Made by a program: the position numbers and the translations under genes. The notes beneath the pieces were generated by a model that worked only from the letters and a program-made list of their open reading frames with translations, ran no database searches and was not told where the DNA came from. Source: Candidatus Sediminicultor sextus (lineage in GTDB: Bacteria > Atribacterota > Phoenicimicrobiia > Phoenicimicrobiales > Phoenicimicrobiaceae). From it: a stretch of 7,533 nt of DNA. Below, piece after piece: positions 5,471-7,533 of the stretch (its first letter is position 1; every line of letters begins with the position of its first letter). The stretch lies in NCBI GenBank assembly GCA_014894735.1, contig JADBKX010000160.1:2140-9672 (forward strand), read 5' to 3'.

Positions 5471-6894
5471 TGAGTACAATGATAAAAACTAAAATAGTAT
5501 GTACCATTGGACCAGCGAGTAATTCTTATGAAAAAATAGAGAAGCTGATTCAGGAGGGTATGGATGTCGCCCGTTTGAATTTTTCTCATGGAAGACATGA
5601 AGAACACCGCCAAGTTATTGAAAATATTCGTCAAGCCTCTTTGAAGACAAATAAATCTGTAGCCATTCTTCAAGATTTGGGAGGGCCAAAGATAAGAATT
5701 GGAGAGATTAAAAAAGAGCCCATTTTTTTAAAAGAAGGTTCTTCTTTTATTCTTACTAACCGTGAGGTCCCCGGAGACGAACAGGAAGTATCTGTTACCT
5801 TTCCTTCTTTACCTCAGAAAGTGAAGAGAGGTGATTGCATCTTTTTGGCTGACGGAACCTTAGAGCTTAAAGTGAAAGAGCTTACTTCTACAGACATTAT
5901 CTGTCGGATAGTAAGGGGTGGAAAACTAAGTTCTCATAAAGGAGTAAACATCCCGAACATATCTATGGATATCCCATCTTTAACTGAAAAAGATTATCAG
6001 GATATTCTCTTTGGAATAAAAAATAGAGTTGATTTTATCGGTCTTTCTTTTATCAGAAATGCTGAGGATGTCTTAAGGGCAAGAAAAATTTTAAAGGAAA
6101 ACAGGGCAGAAGATATTTCCTTAATCGCTAAGATTGAAAAGAAAGAAGCAATCAATAACCTGAAAGAAATAATTGAAGTTTCTGATGGGATAATGATAGC
6201 TCGGGGCGATCTGGGAGTAGAAATACCTTTAGAAAATGTCCCACTGGTTCAGAAGGATATTATTAAAAGATGTAATTTTGTGGGGAAGCCGGTAATTACC
6301 GCAACCCAGATGCTAATGTCAATGATAAATATGCCTCGTCCTACCCGGGCAGAAGTAAACGATGTGGCCAATGCAATTCTGGATGGGACTGATGCCGTGA
6401 TGCTATCCGAGGAGACTGCAGTAGGCAATTACCCTTTAGAGGCAGTGAAAACAATGAATAAGATTGCCCTAAGAATTGAACAAGCTATAGATTATAAAAA
6501 AATATTGACTGAGAGGTCGCTTTCGGTTAAACCCACCAATCCGGATGCGATAAGTCACGCCACCTGTCAGGTAGCCCTGGATTTAAAAGCAAAGGCCATC
6601 GTCACCTTTACTCTTTCTGGCAGTACAGCCCGTATGGTATCTCGATATCGTCCTTCTGTTCCCATTATTGCAGCCAGCACCCAGGATTCTACGGTTAGAA
6701 AGCTTGCTCTTAGTTGGGGAGTTTACCCTTTTAAAGCTGATGAATTGGAAAATACCGACGATATGATTGAAAAATCAAAGAAGATTGCCTTAAAAACCGG
6801 ATTGGCCAATCCAGGAGATAAGATTGTAATTACCGCGGGAATTCCTTTTAAAATTCCTGGCACCACTAATTTACTAAAAGTAGAAACATTATGA
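5467..6894 (+). CDS. pyk: Pyruvate kinase
   Basis: This enzyme (475 aa) carries out the last ATP-forming step of glycolysis, phosphoenolpyruvate + ADP to pyruvate + ATP, in the cytoplasm as a tetramer. The N-terminus KIVCTIGPAS (9-18) is typical. ARLNFSHG (35-42) holds the R36, N38 and S40 active-site residues, and DLGGPKIRIG (70-79) the next substrate loop. The lid (B) domain spans about 80-175. The signature IAKIEKKEAI (220-229) has the catalytic K222 and metal ligand E224. ARGDLGVE (245-252) has metal ligand D248, and TATQ (278-281) has T280. RPTRAEVNDVANAILDGTDAVMLSEETAVG (291-320) is the usual conserved block. The C-domain ends at 475, without the extra PEP-utiliser domain of Bacillus enzymes. 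M284 replaces the acidic residue of the common TQML(E/D)SM. AGGAGG (5457-5462) lies only four bases from ATG 5467 but seven from the next codon, ATG 5470, so translation may begin at 5470. No clear terminator follows. Confidence 0.97.
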   Translation: MMSTMIKTKIVCTIGPASNSYEKIEKLIQEGMDVARLNFSHGRHEEHRQVIENIRQASLKTNKSVAILQDLGGPKIRIGEIKKEPIFLKEGSSFILTNREVPGDEQEVSVTFPSLPQKVKRGDCIFLADGTLELKVKELTSTDIICRIVRGGKLSSHKGVNIPNISMDIPSLTEKDYQDILFGIKNRVDFIGLSFIRNAEDVLRARKILKENRAEDISLIAKIEKKEAINNLKEIIEVSDGIMIARGDLGVEIPLENVPLVQKDIIKRCNFVGKPVITATQMLMSMINMPRPTRAEVNDVANAILDGTDAVMLSEETAVGNYPLEAVKTMNKIALRIEQAIDYKKILTERSLSVKPTNPDAISHATCQVALDLKAKAIVTFTLSGSTARMVSRYRPSVPIIAASTQDSTVRKLALSWGVYPFKADELENTDDMIEKSKKIALKTGLANPGDKIVITAGIPFKIPGTTNLLKVETL

Positions 6895-6971
6895 TTGAAA
6901 TATTGATACAGGGAACGATCGTTAATACTCAGTGACTAATTAAACTTAGGAACATACTGTCTATGATGGTG

Positions 6972-7019
6972 GTAGGGGTAGGTAATAAACGGCAAGGGCA
7001 CAATTCGTTGTGCCCCTAC
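6972..7019. repeat. REP-like palindromic element
   Basis: A perfect 8-bp stem gggcacaa (6996-7003) / ttgtgccc (7008-7015) closes a TTCG loop. The right side continues to cccctac (7013-7019), which is also complementary to gtagggg at 6972-6978. It looks like the common intergenic palindrome of the form GTAGGGG...CCCCTAC with extra bases in the left arm. No T-run follows, so it is a poor intrinsic terminator, although it might protect or end the pyruvate kinase mRNA. It is much more GC-rich than its surroundings, suggesting a dispersed repeat. Confidence 0.6.
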
Positions 7020-7071
7020 AACCTAAAAACTAAATGTAATAAAAGAAAAAGCAGAAATAACTAATTAGGTA

Positions 7072-7199
7072 TTTTGGGATGAGATAGCCCCGATTCATTG
7101 TCCTGGGTCTTAGAAGATGCTCAGGTGACCGGTATAGATTTTTCCAGGGAATCTATAAAAATTACCCATGAATTAAAAAGTGAGAATAAATTTTATTAG
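7072..7199 (+). pseudogene. Decayed SAM-dependent methyltransferase (deleted and frameshifted)
   Basis: Two reading frames hold matching pieces of one methyltransferase family. From 7072 one frame reads FWDEIAPIH, the characteristic N-terminus (WDEIAPIHxxSxFYD), directly after an in-frame TAG at 7066-7068. From 7092 the next frame reads DSLSWVLEDAQVTGIDFS and continues RESIKITHELKSENKFY to a TAG at 7197-7199. From memory the intact form is DTLSWAxxGAxVTGVDFSxxAIxxAxxL. The section between, normally about 50-60 residues and including the glycine-rich SAM-binding motif I (LHLQCHFG type), is missing. The motif II Asp of GIDFS is still present (7137-7139). The C-terminal two thirds is also gone. 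The product cannot bind SAM, so this is a relic. The missing ATG and the frame change agree with long decay. Confidence 0.7.
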
Positions 7200-7320
7200 T
7201 TTTGATAAGAGGATTATATAATTGAAAAGTAAAAGAAATATCTCAAAAACAGATAAAAGAAGAGTAGAAGTAGTTTTTTTATCATTCAAATTGGAAGGAA
7301 AGGCATAAAGAAAAAAATTT

Positions 7321-7349
7321 TTGACAAGGAATATTTTTTTTGTTATGAT
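7321..7349 (+). promoter_or_regulatory. Strong sigma70-type promoter of the GntR-family gene
   Basis: TTGACA (7321-7326), a 17-base spacer and TATGAT (7344-7349) form a near-consensus promoter, with an expected start near 7356. The GntR start codon is about 37 bases further on. Confidence 0.8.
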
Positions 7350-7352
7350 TAG

Positions 7353-7365
7353 GATGTCATACATC
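7353..7365. promoter_or_regulatory. GTNNNAC palindrome at the start site, candidate GntR autoregulatory operator
   Basis: gatgt and acatc pair perfectly around CAT. The core GT-CAT-AC fits the tnGTNNNACna pattern known for the FadR branch of GntR regulators, though the flanking T and A positions do not match. It covers the predicted transcription start, a typical place for a repressor site. A second GTAC lies just downstream (7366-7369). Confidence 0.5.
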
Positions 7366-7392
7366 GTACAACAAATATTGAGGTGGAAATAA

Positions 7393-7533
7393 ATGGAATT
7401 AAAAAATCTAAAAACTCAAGATTTGCAAGGATTAATCCAGGAGCAACTCAAACTTTATATTATTGAAAACGGAATGAAAAGCGGCGATCCATTCCCCACA
7501 GAGTATGACTTAGCCCAAAGGTTAGGAATAAGC
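7393..7533 (+). CDS. GntR-family transcriptional regulator, N-terminal part only (cut by window edge)
   Basis: The first 47 codons are present, open to the last base of the window. LIQEQLKLYIIENGMKSGDP (14-33), followed by FPTEYDLAQRLGIS (34-47), is the standard GntR winged-helix start (consensus IxxyIxxngLkpGdxLPtExeLaxxLGVS). It ends just where the recognition helix begins. The ligand-binding C-terminal domain, which decides the subfamily (FadR, HutC and others), lies outside the window, so the effector is unknown. ATG 7393 has AGGTGG (7381-7386) six bases upstream and a strong promoter about 37 bases before that, which makes this start reliable. GntR proteins usually repress their own and neighbouring catabolic or transport genes. 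Those would be to the right. Confidence 0.88.
   Translation, partial: MELKNLKTQDLQGLIQEQLKLYIIENGMKSGDPFPTEYDLAQRLGIS

Noticed and set aside
5428..5673. Minus-strand open frame of 81 codons over the pyruvate kinase start
   Set aside because: It is antisense to a clear gene and covers the ribosome binding site and conserved N-terminus of pyk. Its composition is not that of a recognisable protein.
6914..6923. Ten-base perfect palindrome aacgatcgtt after pyk as a terminator
   Set aside because: It has no loop and no following T-run, so it cannot act as an intrinsic terminator. It is short enough to be chance.
7173..7364. Minus-strand 63-codon hydrophobic frame
   Set aside because: Its Leu/Ile/Phe/Lys content comes from the AT-rich DNA. 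It overlaps the methyltransferase relic and the GntR promoter and operator, and has no good start signals.

Overview
The window is a low-GC bacterial chromosomal segment with typical bacterial gene starts (AGGAGG-type ribosome binding sites, two good sigma70-type promoters). It contains five complete genes, one gene cut by the right edge, and two short gene relics that are easy to overlook. AT-rich intergenic DNA, clear Shine-Dalgarno sites and a pyruvate kinase with the LSEETAVG motif fit a low-GC anaerobe, either Firmicutes-like or from a candidate phylum such as Atribacterota. That placement is a guess, because no ribosomal or other phylogenetic marker is present.

Layout from left to right. 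Positions 1-268 are very AT-rich with dense stops and no gene I can support. At 269-346 there is a 25-codon fragment with a start codon that looks like the N-terminus of a Gpt-type xanthine/guanine phosphoribosyltransferase, cut off just before the conserved LAWRL segment. A PAS-GAF-GGDEF diguanylate cyclase follows (384-1925, +), then a type I L-asparaginase (2043-3092, +). A strong terminator hairpin (3094-3140) separates the asparaginase from a convergent pair of minus-strand genes: a MarR regulator (4588-5043) and, downstream of it, a MATE-family efflux pump (3171-4523). This arrangement resembles mepR-mepA. The pair is driven by a perfect TTGACA-17-TATAAT promoter (5190-5218) whose -10 box and start site lie in a long inverted repeat, the obvious candidate for the MarR operator.

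To the right, pyruvate kinase (5467-6894, +) is preceded by a leader of about 140 bases. That leader can be read either as a structured RNA or as a decayed reading frame. The stretch 6895-7392 holds a palindromic REP-like element (6972-7019), a decayed SAM-dependent methyltransferase (about 7072-7199) that has lost its SAM-binding glycine-rich motif and shifted frame, and a good promoter with a GTNNNAC palindrome at its start site. These lead into the first 47 codons of a GntR-family regulator (7393 to the edge).

The genes do not form one pathway: c-di-GMP signalling, asparagine catabolism, drug efflux with its local regulator, the last step of glycolysis, and the start of a GntR-controlled unit. 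The most informative signals are the two gene relics, which indicate continuing gene loss in this neighbourhood, and the two promoter/operator architectures. I found no sign of a new multi-gene defence, mobile or biosynthetic system, and no CRISPR array, tRNA, rRNA or transposase.
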